Of a stretch of DNA of 64,000 nt, positions 43,687 through 52,549 are shown in pieces. The stretch spans positions 1 through 64,000 of the forward strand of contig MGQB01000037.1 of the NCBI GenBank assembly GCA_001797675.1, in the 5' to 3' direction. Position 1 is the first letter of the stretch. Every line of letters begins with the position of its first letter. Both the position numbers and the translations under genes were made by a program. The notes beneath the pieces were generated by a model. It worked only from the letters and a program-made list of their open reading frames with translations, did not search any database and was not told the origin of the DNA. The stretch is from Deltaproteobacteria bacterium RBG_13_43_22. Its GTDB lineage: Bacteria > Desulfobacterota > RBG-13-43-22.

Positions 43687-44985
43687 TTATTTTATCTTCA
43701 CCCATAACAATCGAGCTGCCTCAGAACCAACGTTTTTCCACTCCAAGGGTATTCCCGAAACCAGGCAGATGACCTCCCCGGGACGCAGGGTATAAGACTC
43801 CTTTTCCAGCTTGATCTGCAGTTCTCCCGAAAGCAAATAGCCCATCTCTTCCCCCTTGGGGATGAAGAAATGGGAAGAAAGGGTTTGAAAAGGAGGAATC
43901 TCGATCAAATAAGGTTCGATCCTGCTTTCCATATCCACCGGGGTCAACAACTTCCCTTGAATGCTTCCCTCCGGAAGATCCGGAAATTTTATCTCTACCG
44001 CCTCCTGGCATGAAAAAACCACCCGCTTTTTCTTATCGATTGGTTCTTTAAAAAGAGAGCTGACCTCAACCGAAAGGATCTCGGCCATCTTCAACAGACC
44101 CGGCAAAGAAGGATAGATCATGTTGCTTTCGACCTGGGAGATGGTGCTGGGAGTAACTCCCACCAACTGGGCCAATTCGGTTTGGGACAGGCCTTTCTTC
44201 AGGCGAAGTTCTTTGACCCGCTGGCCCAGATCAATCCCGCCGCCGATTCGTTTTTCTGTGTCAAAAGAAACAGCCTTGTCTTTGACCCAGTAAGGGTGGG
44301 GTTTGTGAAAATTGGTCAGATCACGCTTTTCAGCCTTAAGAATGGTCAGAGAGGTGGTGCCCCGTTTGATGGATAGATCGATGGCCACCTGGGCAATCTG
44401 GTTGATTTGGGCCCTGAAACGAGTCGTATGGGCCTTCTTTTCCATGACCCAATAAGCCACGGTATTCAATTCATAAAGGCGGGGACAGGAATGGGAATAA
44501 AATTGAAGGACCTGTTCCTCTCCCCCCCAAAGCTCAGCCATCCCGGTCAGACTTTCAAAGACCAGGCGGACATCGCCTTTCATGGGAGCATGAAGATCGT
44601 ATAGACTTTCAACGACCCGATCCATTTGCCGGGGATCTTTCACTTTAACGATCGAACAGGATTTTCCCCTTCCGGTCTCTTCATAAAATTTTAAAAAAAC
44701 GGAAGATCCGGCCCCTTTCCCAAAGGTGAAGCAATCCAGGATGGTCAGAAGAGGATTTTCCGACAGGGGCCCCAATTTTTCCATGAGATTGCGCGGCGAA
44801 CGGTCAAAGGTCACATAAATGACCGGCTTGTTTTGGTTTTGAGAGATTTGGATAAAGTTCAAACAAAACACCGCGGCCAGGCTCCCGGCATCATCATGCC
44901 AGACCACATTGTCCCCGATATAGAGACCTTCTAACAGGTGGTCCAGTTGGTTGACTCCAGATGAAACTTGGATCTTTTCTCCCAT
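43687..44985 (-). CDS. KaiC-like / XRE helix-turn-helix / cupin fusion regulator
   Basis: This 432-residue protein has three parts. Residues 1-240 resemble a RecA/KaiC-type domain (GVNQLDHLLEGLYIGDNVVW), but the P-loop position at 31-38 reads DDAGSLAA, with no lysine or GKT. Residues 253-308 are an XRE helix-turn-helix (LRLKKGLSQTELAQLVGVTP). Residues 340-432 are a cupin (GEEMGYLLSGELQIKL, LRPGEVICL). XRE-cupin proteins are usually small-molecule repressors. The degenerate ATPase-like sensor is an unusual addition. Its targets are unknown. A DedA gene follows nearby on the same strand but upstream. Confidence 0.85.
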   Translation of the reverse strand: MGEKIQVSSGVNQLDHLLEGLYIGDNVVWHDDAGSLAAVFCLNFIQISQNQNKPVIYVTFDRSPRNLMEKLGPLSENPLLTILDCFTFGKGAGSSVFLKFYEETGRGKSCSIVKVKDPRQMDRVVESLYDLHAPMKGDVRLVFESLTGMAELWGGEEQVLQFYSHSCPRLYELNTVAYWVMEKKAHTTRFRAQINQIAQVAIDLSIKRGTTSLTILKAEKRDLTNFHKPHPYWVKDKAVSFDTEKRIGGGIDLGQRVKELRLKKGLSQTELAQLVGVTPSTISQVESNMIYPSLPGLLKMAEILSVEVSSLFKEPIDKKKRVVFSCQEAVEIKFPDLPEGSIQGKLLTPVDMESRIEPYLIEIPPFQTLSSHFFIPKGEEMGYLLSGELQIKLEKESYTLRPGEVICLVSGIPLEWKNVGSEAARLLWVKIK

Positions 44986-44996
44986 GTTCTTTATCC

Positions 44997-45665
44997 TTAT
45001 TTATACCGGCCCTTCTCAGTTATTTTTTGAGATTGCATCTTTTGACGAAAAAATTCATAAATCCCCGGCAGCACGGAAATAAAAATGATGGCCAAGATGA
45101 CCAGAGTAAAGTTTCTTTTAACCATCGGCAGGTTTCCGAAAAAAAAGCCGCCATAAACAAAAACGGCTATCCAGGCAATACCGCCGATGATATTATACGA
45201 GAGGAAACGCATATAAGTCATTTGACCGATTCCGGCCACAAAGGGGGCAAAGGTGCGGATAATCGGGATGAAACGGGCGATGATTATTGTCTTTCCCCCA
45301 TGCCGTTCATAAAATTCATGGGTCCGGTTCAGATATTCCTTTTTGAAAAACCGGACCTCATCTTTGTGAAAGACCTTCGGCCCTACGAGGTTTCCAATCC
45401 AGTAATTTACCGTGTCGCCGGCCACGGCGGCTGTACTCAGGAGACCGAACAACCAGAGCGGATCCAGGGCACCACCGGCGGCAAAGGTCCCCGCGGCAAA
45501 CAACAGGGAGTCTCCGGGAAGGATCGGGGTTATCACCAGCCCGGTTTCACAAAAAATGATGACAAACAGAATTAAATAAGTCCATAAGCCGTAATCTCGA
45601 ATAATGACATTCAAATGTTGATCCAGGCGCAAAAAAAGATCGATCAGAGTGGTTATCCATTCCAT
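44997..45665 (-). CDS. DedA/SNARE-associated (VTT) family membrane protein
   Basis: This 222-residue inner-membrane protein has the DedA signature ETGLVITPILPGDSLLFAAG near residue 38. It also has the conserved region HGGKTIIIARFIPIIRTFAPFVAGIGQMTY near 130 to 160, with the catalytically important arginines. DedA proteins flip phospholipids, including the undecaprenyl phosphate carrier. The ATG at 45665 matches the usual start MEWITTLIDLFL. A longer frame adds 27 atypical residues. Its stop lies 11 bases before the KaiC-like/XRE/cupin gene, so the two are probably cotranscribed. Confidence 0.9.
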   Translation of the reverse strand: MEWITTLIDLFLRLDQHLNVIIRDYGLWTYLILFVIIFCETGLVITPILPGDSLLFAAGTFAAGGALDPLWLFGLLSTAAVAGDTVNYWIGNLVGPKVFHKDEVRFFKKEYLNRTHEFYERHGGKTIIIARFIPIIRTFAPFVAGIGQMTYMRFLSYNIIGGIAWIAVFVYGGFFFGNLPMVKRNFTLVILAIIFISVLPGIYEFFRQKMQSQKITEKGRYK

Positions 45666-45786
45666 AGAGTTCGGAAAAACGATCCCTTCTATAACATTAT
45701 TTTCAAACATAACATAACCAATTCGCGTATTGCAAGGTATGTTCATTGGTGGGATAGTATTTGATCAAAGGGAAAGAAAATGATAA

Positions 45787-46035
45787 ATGAAGAGGATGTC
45801 AAATCGGGAATTTCATATTGAAGTCTCCTGTTACTCAGGCTACCGCTACGGGGAACGGCCGGTTTCCTTTAAACTCCTTGAAAAAACCTTTGTCGTCAAG
45901 GAGATCATTGACCGATGGTACGGAGAAGATTATCTCTATTTTAAGATCCGGGCCGATGACCAGAGGGTTTATCTGCTGAAATACGACCTGGGCCAAGACC
46001 GATGGTCCCTGACGGGCATGGGTTTTTCCGAATGA
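45787..46035 (+). CDS. Small conserved-looking protein (82 aa), DUF6504-like
   Basis: This 82-residue protein is rich in aromatic residues and beta strands. The pattern GERPVSFKLLEKTFVVKEIIDRWYGEDYLYFKIRA... followed by YLLKYDLGQDRWSLTG resembles small DUF6504-type proteins, which have no known function. That match is from memory of the pattern only. ATG at 45787 and ATG at 45796 (GAGG upstream) are both possible starts. It reads divergently from dedA and precedes ilvD by about 110 bases. Confidence 0.65.
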   Translation: MKRMSNREFHIEVSCYSGYRYGERPVSFKLLEKTFVVKEIIDRWYGEDYLYFKIRADDQRVYLLKYDLGQDRWSLTGMGFSE

Positions 46036-46146
46036 TAAAATTCTTGGTTCATTCACTGTTCTTTTTATGGTAAAATGAAAAAAAGAAAACAATAATGTCT
46101 TATCAATGAAAAATATCCGGTAAAAGATTTTAAAAAGGAGAAACCA

Positions 46147-47814
46147 ATGCGAAGTGATGTCATGAAAAAAGGGATTGAAAAAAGTCCTCACCGTTCTCTG
46201 TTTAAAGCCATGGGCTATACCGATGAGGAGATCGCCCGACCTTTGATCGGAATCGTCAACTCGGCCAATGAAATCATTCCCGGCCATATTCATTTGAACC
46301 AGATCGCCCAAGCCGTAAAGGCCGGGGTCCGGATGAATGGGGGAACTCCCATGGAGTTTTCCACCATCGGGGTCTGTGACGGAATTGCCATGAATCATGA
46401 GGGCATGAAATATTCTCTGGCCAGCCGGGAATTGATCGCCGATTCCGTGGAAGTCATGGCCCGGGCCCACCCCTTCGACGCCCTGGTGCTGATCCCTAAC
46501 TGCGACAAGATTATTCCCGGCATGCTCATGGCCATGCTGCGGTTGAATATCCCGGCCATCATGATCAGCGGCGGACCCATGCTCACCGGAAGATGGCGGA
46601 AGAAGGATGTCCACCTGATCAGTGTCTTTGAAGGGGTCGGTCAGGTCATGTCCGGAACCATGAAGGCCCGGGATCTGTTGGAGATGGAAGATGCGGCCTG
46701 TCCAGGATGCGGTTCCTGCGCCGGGATGTTTACGGCCAACTCGATGAATTGTTTGACCGAGGCCATCGGGTTGGGACTTCCGGGTAACGGGACTATACCA
46801 GCCGTGTCGGCTGCGCGGATTCGTCTGGCCAAACAAGCCGGGATGAAGGTGATGGATCTGTTGAAAAAGAATATCCGCCCCCGGGACATCGCCACTCTAT
46901 CCGCCTTTCGCAACGCCATTGCCGTGGATATGGCCCTGGGCTGTTCGACCAATACGGTGCTTCATGTGCCGGCCATAGCCCATGAGGCCCATCTGGAACT
47001 GCCTTTGGATCTTTTTAACCGAATCAGTCAACGGACCCCTCATTTATGCAGTTTGATTCCCGGAGGACCCAATAGCCTGCCGGAATTGGACGAAGCCGGG
47101 GGAATTCCGGCGGTCATGGCCGAGTTAACTAAAATCAAGGCCGTTGATCTCCGAGTGATGACGGTAACCGGTGCCCGTTTGGAAAAAAATCTGAAAGGAA
47201 AAAGAATCCTAGATAAGGAAATTATCCGTCCCCTTTCCAACCCTTATCATGCCGTAGGGGGGATCGCCATTCTTTATGGGAATCTGGCCCCGGAAGGGGC
47301 AGTGGTCAAGCAATCGGCCGTGGCTCCGGAAATGATGACCCACAGCGGGCCGGCCCGGGTTTTTAACTCGGAGCCCGAGGCCCAAAAGGCCATTCTCGGC
47401 AAAAAAATCAAAAAAGGAGACGTGGTGGTTATTCGCTACGAAGGTCCCAAAGGCGGACCGGGTATGCAGGAAATGCTCTCTCCTACCTCCGCTATCATTG
47501 GGATGGGATTAGGCAAGGAGGTGGCCCTGATCACCGACGGAAGGTTTAGTGGCGGAACTCAAGGGGCGGCCATTGGACATGTCTCTCCGGAAGCGGCTGC
47601 CGGAGGACCGATCGGACTGATCCAGGAAGGCGACCGGATTGAAATCGATATCCCCAAAAAGAAGTTAACGCTTCTGGTTTCCAAGGATGAGCTTAAAAAA
47701 CGAAGGAAGGGATGGACTCCTCTTCCCCCAAAGATCCAATCCGGATACGCCTATCGGTATGCCCAGATGGTTACGTCCGGGAGCACGGGAGCTGTTTTGA
47801 AGGATCGGCTTTAA
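46147..47814 (+). CDS. ilvD: Dihydroxy-acid dehydratase
   Basis: This 555-residue enzyme makes 2-oxo acids in valine, leucine and isoleucine synthesis. The Fe-S ligands appear in [12 protein letters not shown] near residue 117 and [17 protein letters not shown] near 186. The C-terminal [22 protein letters not shown] segment holds the catalytic serine. Length and motifs fit the standard IlvD/Edd family, and the absence of sugar-pathway neighbours favours IlvD. AAAGGAGAAACCA precedes the ATG. It appears to be monocistronic. Confidence 0.95.
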   Translation: MRSDVMKKGIEKSPHRSLFKAMGYTDEEIARPLIGIVNSANEIIPGHIHLNQIAQAVKAGVRMNGGTPMEFSTIGVCDGIAMNHEGMKYSLASRELIADSVEVMARAHPFDALVLIPNCDKIIPGMLMAMLRLNIPAIMISGGPMLTGRWRKKDVHLISVFEGVGQVMSGTMKARDLLEMEDAACPGCGSCAGMFTANSMNCLTEAIGLGLPGNGTIPAVSAARIRLAKQAGMKVMDLLKKNIRPRDIATLSAFRNAIAVDMALGCSTNTVLHVPAIAHEAHLELPLDLFNRISQRTPHLCSLIPGGPNSLPELDEAGGIPAVMAELTKIKAVDLRVMTVTGARLEKNLKGKRILDKEIIRPLSNPYHAVGGIAILYGNLAPEGAVVKQSAVAPEMMTHSGPARVFNSEPEAQKAILGKKIKKGDVVVIRYEGPKGGPGMQEMLSPTSAIIGMGLGKEVALITDGRFSGGTQGAAIGHVSPEAAAGGPIGLIQEGDRIEIDIPKKKLTLLVSKDELKKRRKGWTPLPPKIQSGYAYRYAQMVTSGSTGAVLKDRL

Positions 47815-47999
47815 CCGCAGAAGGGGTGACACGGAGATACGGGGAAGAGGGAACGCGGGGTATGAGGAAACCAGGAGAGAAGGCCAAAGGAATCCACAAT
47901 CCGCAATCCGATTTGGGTTTCCCCGCGACACCGCGTCTTTGCGTCTCCGCGTCGCAGTGCCTTCCCATCCCCGAGTCGATTGTCTTTAAAGGAAGCGAC
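47815..47999. repeat. Spacer with CGCAGAG/CTCCGCG-type inverted repeats
   Basis: After ilvD the spacer carries GACACGGAGATACGGGG, and about 100 bases later CCCCGCGACACCGCG and TTTGCGTCTCCGCG, a set of loosely paired, GC-rich motifs. Such spacer repeats are frequent in deltaproteobacteria. It could act as a terminator, but there is no T-run. Confidence 0.4.
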
Positions 48000-48000
48000 A

Positions 48001-49011
48001 ATGAAAGAAGCCCGGTTGTATGACAAAGAAAAAGATCAACGGGTACGCTGCCGGGCCTGCCATCACCTCTGTCTGATCAAAGAGGGGCGGCGGGGGATCT
48101 GCCATATCCGGGAGAATCGCCAGGGGACCCTTTATTCTCTGGTCTATGGAAGACCTATTGCCCATCATGTCGATCCGATAGAAAAAAAACCCCTCTTTCA
48201 TGTTCTCCCCGGGTCTTCTTCGTTTTCCCTGGCCACCACCGGATGTAATTTCCGCTGTCTCTTTTGCCAGAACGCCGATATTTCACAGGCTCGAGGATTA
48301 AAAGGGACTCCCGGAGAAGAGGTTCCCCCTGAAGCCATAATCACCGCCGCCCTTCGAACCGAATGTCGGTCTATTGCCTATACCTATACCGAACCCACCA
48401 TCTTCTTTGAATACGCGCAGGACATCGCCTTGCTGGCCGTCGCTCAGGGATTAAAAAACGTCTTCGTCACCAACGGCTATATGACTCAGGACGTTCTGGA
48501 ATCCCTTCATCCTCATCTTCACGCCGCCAATGTCGATCTGAAAGCGTTTCGCGATCATTTTTATAAAACCCAGTGCGGCGCCCGATTGGCCCCGGTTTTA
48601 GACACCCTGAAAATAATGAAACGGATGAAGATCTGGGTTGAAGTAACCACATTGATCATTCCAACCCTTAACGATTCAAAGGAAGAGCTAAGCGAACTGG
48701 CCCGGTTCATCGTCGATGATCTGGGTCCGGAGACTCCCTGGCATATCAGTCGATTCCATCCCACCTATAAACTCACCCAGTTGCCGGTCACCCCGATCAA
48801 AACATTACAACAAGCCTGGGAAACAGGTAAAGAAGCGGGGTTGCGTTATGTCTACACGGGCAATGTCCCTGGAGATGCGGCCGAAAAAACCTACTGCCAT
48901 CTGTGCGGTTATTTACTCTTGGATCGTTTTGGATTTTCTATTTTGAAAAATAATCTGCAAAAAGGAAAGTGCCCCCGCTGTCAGACATCGATGGACGGAA
49001 TCGGTTTATGA
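48001..49011 (+). CDS. amrS: AmmeMemoRadiSam-system radical SAM enzyme AmrS
   Basis: This 336-residue radical SAM protein has an N-terminal zinc-type cysteine cluster (CRACHHLCLIKEGRRGIC). The cluster motif CNFRCLFCQN lies near residue 83. GNVPGDAAEKTYC and CPRC lie near the C-terminus. This is the pattern of AmrS, formerly annotated as a pyruvate formate-lyase activator homologue. Its usual partners AmrA (AMMECR1) and AmrB (MEMO) are not in this window. The ATG at 48001 follows AAAGGAAG. The substrate of the system is unknown. Confidence 0.9.
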   Translation: MKEARLYDKEKDQRVRCRACHHLCLIKEGRRGICHIRENRQGTLYSLVYGRPIAHHVDPIEKKPLFHVLPGSSSFSLATTGCNFRCLFCQNADISQARGLKGTPGEEVPPEAIITAALRTECRSIAYTYTEPTIFFEYAQDIALLAVAQGLKNVFVTNGYMTQDVLESLHPHLHAANVDLKAFRDHFYKTQCGARLAPVLDTLKIMKRMKIWVEVTTLIIPTLNDSKEELSELARFIVDDLGPETPWHISRFHPTYKLTQLPVTPIKTLQQAWETGKEAGLRYVYTGNVPGDAAEKTYCHLCGYLLLDRFGFSILKNNLQKGKCPRCQTSMDGIGL

Positions 49012-49089
49012 AAAAGAAAATCAGAGAAGATAAAGAAAAGAGAGACTAAAAATTTTTTTAAAAAAAAATTAAAAAAATGTATTTTTTTC

Positions 49090-49118
49090 TTGACATACTA
49101 TATATAGTAGAATAAAAT
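49090..49118 (+). promoter_or_regulatory. Promoter of the H1-like gene with palindrome in the spacer
   Basis: TTGACA and TAAAAT are 17 bases apart. The spacer is largely the palindrome TACTATATATAGTA (49096-49109). A protein bound there would compete directly with RNA polymerase. Confidence 0.65.
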
Positions 49119-49127
49119 TTTCCAAAA

Positions 49128-49140
49128 TACTATATATAGG
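49128..49140 (+). promoter_or_regulatory. Second ACTATATATAG operator-like site
   Basis: TACTATATATAGG repeats the promoter palindrome 32 bases downstream, about three helical turns, and runs into the AAAGGAGG ribosome binding site. Two equally phased copies suggest cooperative binding of a repressor. Confidence 0.5.
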
Positions 49141-49155
49141 AAAGGAGGAACTATC

Positions 49156-49362
49156 ATGGCAGCAACCAAAAAAGCAAAGGCTCCTGCTAAAAAAACTGTG
49201 AAAGCCGCCCCCAAGAAGGCCGCTAAAACAGCCAAGAGCCCAAGCAAGAAGGCAACAGCCAAGAAGGCTCCGGCCAAAAAAGCTGTAGCCAAGAAGGCCC
49301 CGGCCAAGAAGGCCCCGGCTAAGAAGGCCCCTGCCAAAAAAGCCCCGGCCAAAAAGAAATAA
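49156..49362 (+). CDS. Histone H1-like Lys/Ala/Pro-rich DNA-binding protein
   Basis: This 68-residue protein consists almost only of lysine, alanine and proline, with repeated AKKAP units towards the C-terminus, like the tail of eukaryotic H1 and bacterial Hc1/AlgP-type proteins. It has no globular domain. It probably coats or compacts DNA. The DNA encoding the repeats is a tandem array of near-identical 15-base units (GCCAAGAAGGCCCCG), so copy number may vary between strains. AAAGGAGG precedes the ATG, and a strong terminator follows. Confidence 0.85.
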   Translation: MAATKKAKAPAKKTVKAAPKKAAKTAKSPSKKATAKKAPAKKAVAKKAPAKKAPAKKAPAKKAPAKKK

Positions 49363-49411
49363 CCTTCTGGTTGTGCTGTTGGGTAGTTAAAAGTTTCTTA
49401 ACCTCTTCAAG

Positions 49412-49467
49412 GGAAGGAGGGAATTTCTTCGGCAGGAAGAAATTCCGATTTACCTTCCTTTTTTTAT
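49412..49467 (+). terminator. Terminator after the H1-like gene
   Basis: GAATTTCTTC and GAAGAAATTC pair around the loop GGCAG, extended by GGAAGG with CCTTCC, and a long T-run follows. It ends at the 3' end of the convergent molybdo-oxidoreductase gene. Confidence 0.85.
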
Positions 49468-51560
49468 TTTTTAGAGGGGCCTTTTTCGATTCGACAAGGG
49501 AAGGCGCGCAGATTTGGGGTTCCCATAGCCGGCTCGAAGGGTTCACTCGCCGTTAAGATATTGAGATTCGATCGATCCCAATCGAAAAGGGATACCACAT
49601 CCTCTTCAGGAAACCACCAGCCATAATCCAGAAAAACTACCCGCGGATCCTGCCCTTCAGAAAGGTGGACTGTTTGCTCGATTTGACCTGTAGGGGTTAT
49701 AATACGGGCCCAGTCCCCTTCGCCCAAACCGAGTATCCTGGCCGCCGCGGGGTGGATCTCCATCTTTGGTTCAGGATGCTTCTTGCGTAAAAAAGGAATC
49801 TGCCGATAGGCCGAGTGAAAAAAATGGGGGGATTTTCGGCTGGTGGCCAACAGCGGATATTCCAAAGAAACCCCGGGAAACTCTGAAAACGCCGGCAGAG
49901 GATCAAAACCCCAATCCTCGAGTTGCCTGGAAAAAAGCTCTACCTTTTTAGAAGAAGTCTTAAATCCAATGGCCTCATATTTTTTATAGCCTTCCTTACC
50001 CTTGAGTACTCCCCTTTCCTTAAACTGATCATAGTTCATCCCGGCCGGGGCTAATACTTCATCCAAGGCCTGGTGATAATCCTCCCAGAAATGCTCGGCA
50101 TGACCCAAGGTCTTGCCCAACTCATTCAAGATTTTTATGTCCGGCCAGCTTTCTCCCGGAGGGTCCACGATTTTCGGACGGGATGAAATCCAGCCCTGGG
50201 CCAGACCATAATGGCCGATATCATCAAACTCAAAACCGGTCGCCGCCGGCAGGACGATATCGGCCAGGGCGGCGGTAGGGGTCATAAAGATTTCCGAAAC
50301 AACCAGAAGATCGAGCCGCATCAAGGCCTCGTAGGTTCGGCGGGCATCGCTGTTGGTGATCAGAGGATTGGTGACCTGGGCCACCATGGCCCGGACAGGA
50401 TAAGGATTATTAGTCAGGATGGCCTGGACAACCATCGGTGGTGGAACGACCATAAAATTCGGGGCCAGGTTGAAGGCCCGGCTCAACATTTTTTGGACTT
50501 TTTCCGGCAGAAGAGCGGCTTTGACAAAATCGGCCAGTCGGGCAACCGGAGGCATGGAAGGCAGGATGTTGCCGCCCGGCACATCCAGATTACCGGTAAT
50601 GGCCATCAAACAAAGCAGGGCCCGGCAGGTCTGCAGGCTGTTTACGGTATGTTCAAGGGCGTTGCCCCATTGGATGACGGCCGGTCGGGAGGTTGCGTAA
50701 GTCCAGGCCGTCTGGACGATCTCCTCCGGCGTCAGCCAGGTCAGTTCGGCCACCCGTTCTGGATTAAATGCCTCAACCTGTTCTTGCAATTCCTGAAAAC
50801 CAACGGTCCATTGTTCCACGAAACCATGATCAAATAATCCTTCCCGAATGATAATATGGATCAGGCCCAAGGCCAAAGCGATGTCGCTTCCGGGTTTTAT
50901 TTGAAGATGGTTTTGGGCAATGGTAGCCAGATGAGTCTTCCGGGGATCAACGACGATCAGGTCGGCCCCTCTTTTTACGGACTCGATCAATCGTAAACAG
51001 ATAATCCCTTCCTCGTTGCTGTTAAGAAGATTGCTCCCCCAATTCAGAATAAGACTGGCAGGCGAATCATAATCCGGGACCGGCAAAAAACCCACGGTCA
51101 ACAGTCCGGCGATTTCCCGGGGCATATGGCAGACATGCTGTGGACCGCAGACATTGGGAGATCCGAATACATTGGCCAGTCGAATCAGGACAAAATGTTC
51201 CAGCCCTTTGGGCGCCCCCTGAGCGAAAACCACGGCTTCAGGGCCATGTTTCCGGCGGATGCGGTTCAGACGTTCGGCAATAGTCTGGAGAGCCTCTTCC
51301 CAACTAATCGGTTTCCATTGCCCCTCACCACGAGCCCCCTGTCTGAGTAAAGGCCTAGTCAGGCGATCGGGGTGAATGGATCGCTTCGCCGAAGCCAAAG
51401 CCTTCGGGCAGACATAGCCGTGGCCGATAGGACATTGGGGATCTCCTTTGATCTTTATGATCCGTCCTTCGTTAACCTCGACCAGTAGTCCACAGCCTCC
51501 ATGGTCCATCCGCGAGCAGTGGGTTTTAATGATCCGGGAATCCGTATAAGTATGCTCCAA
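49464..51560 (-). CDS. Molybdopterin-dependent oxidoreductase
   Basis: This 698-residue protein is a DMSO-reductase-family enzyme. An N-terminal Fe-S region is followed by molybdopterin-binding domains (HPDRLTRPLLR, ISWEEALQTIAERL) and a C-terminal dinucleotide-binding domain from about 580. The probable Mo ligand is C144 in GPQHVCHMPR. The cluster motif has C15, C23 and C51, but position 19, usually cysteine, is aspartate. No twin-arginine signal is present, so it is cytoplasmic. No electron-transfer subunit genes are adjacent. Substrate unknown. Confidence 0.88.
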   Translation of the reverse strand: MEHTYTDSRIIKTHCSRMDHGGCGLLVEVNEGRIIKIKGDPQCPIGHGYVCPKALASAKRSIHPDRLTRPLLRQGARGEGQWKPISWEEALQTIAERLNRIRRKHGPEAVVFAQGAPKGLEHFVLIRLANVFGSPNVCGPQHVCHMPREIAGLLTVGFLPVPDYDSPASLILNWGSNLLNSNEEGIICLRLIESVKRGADLIVVDPRKTHLATIAQNHLQIKPGSDIALALGLIHIIIREGLFDHGFVEQWTVGFQELQEQVEAFNPERVAELTWLTPEEIVQTAWTYATSRPAVIQWGNALEHTVNSLQTCRALLCLMAITGNLDVPGGNILPSMPPVARLADFVKAALLPEKVQKMLSRAFNLAPNFMVVPPPMVVQAILTNNPYPVRAMVAQVTNPLITNSDARRTYEALMRLDLLVVSEIFMTPTAALADIVLPAATGFEFDDIGHYGLAQGWISSRPKIVDPPGESWPDIKILNELGKTLGHAEHFWEDYHQALDEVLAPAGMNYDQFKERGVLKGKEGYKKYEAIGFKTSSKKVELFSRQLEDWGFDPLPAFSEFPGVSLEYPLLATSRKSPHFFHSAYRQIPFLRKKHPEPKMEIHPAAARILGLGEGDWARIITPTGQIEQTVHLSEGQDPRVVFLDYGWWFPEEDVVSLFDWDRSNLNILTASEPFEPAMGTPNLRAFPCRIEKGPSKK

Positions 51561-51787
51561 TGTTGCATCCTTTTTATTTTTTTAATCAAGACCATTAGAA
51601 CCTCTTAGGGGAGCAGAGTCAAGCCGTTTTTTACTCAGACATGATCAAAAAATATCAAGATAACCAATGGATATTTATCCTTGACAAGCCGAGGTTCATT
51701 GTAATAGCTTTGGGTTCCATATAAGGGCCAGAAACTGGGGGAACAGAAAAAAATCCGTTGTAGTATCATTATGGAGAGGGGAAGGCG

Positions 51788-52543
51788 TTGGACTTAGGAA
51801 TCTTTGGTCAAATTCATTTTACCTGGGAATTTTTTGTTGGTTTTTTGAGCATCATTCTCATAGACCTCATCCTGGCCGGGGATAATGCCGTGGTCATTGC
51901 CATGGCCGTTCGGTCTCTGCCTCGAAAACAGCGAATGAGGGGAATCGCCTTTGGCGCCGGCGCAGCCGTAATTCTCCGGGTGATCCTCACCTTTTTTGCC
52001 GCCCAACTTTTACAGATTCAATTTATCAAATTTATCGGCGGTGCGGTGATAATCTGGATAGCCGTGAAACTCTTTGTCGAAGGGGCCCCGGATGAAGCGG
52101 TGAAGAAGGAGGCCAAAACGTTGATGCAGGCCGTCTGGGTGATTATCGTCGCCGATCTTACCATGTCCACGGATAACGTCCTGGCCGTTGCCGGTGCCTC
52201 CAAGGGAAACCTGTTTCTCCTTCTTTTCGGTTTGGGTTTGAGTATCCCCTTTGTGGTTTTTACCAGCAATCTCCTGGCCATGTTGATGGACAAATATCCC
52301 TTCCTGGTTTATATCGGGGCCGCTGTTCTGGGAAGGGTAGCCGGGGAAATGATGATTACCGATCCATTTATCACCAAACTCATCCACCCCTCCAAATTTT
52401 TCCAATACAGCGTCGAGATATTTTTTACCCTTGGCGTTCTGGTGGCCGGAAAAATATGGATCAAATGGAAGATATCCCGGGAAGAACAAGCACTCGAACC
52501 CCAATCGACTAAGGAAGCTCTTAAATCATTCAAAGAGGATTAA
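51788..52543 (+). CDS. TerC family integral membrane protein
   Basis: This 251-residue protein has about seven membrane helices with the TerC/YjbE signatures LIDLILAGDNAVVIAMAV near residue 24 and VADLTMSTDNVLAVAGAS near 123, whose aspartates line a putative metal path. The family is linked to tellurium resistance and to Mn2+ export during protein secretion. The start is TTG at 51788 behind GAGAGGGGAAGG. The kinase gene begins six bases after the stop, so the two are coupled. Confidence 0.9.
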   Translation: MDLGIFGQIHFTWEFFVGFLSIILIDLILAGDNAVVIAMAVRSLPRKQRMRGIAFGAGAAVILRVILTFFAAQLLQIQFIKFIGGAVIIWIAVKLFVEGAPDEAVKKEAKTLMQAVWVIIVADLTMSTDNVLAVAGASKGNLFLLLFGLGLSIPFVVFTSNLLAMLMDKYPFLVYIGAAVLGRVAGEMMITDPFITKLIHPSKFFQYSVEIFFTLGVLVAGKIWIKWKISREEQALEPQSTKEALKSFKED

Positions 52544-52549
52544 ACGTTT

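Noticed and set aside
45835-46836. 333-codon frame antisense to ilvD
   Set aside because: It is a shadow of ilvD; histidine- and glycine-rich translation is typical of such antisense frames.
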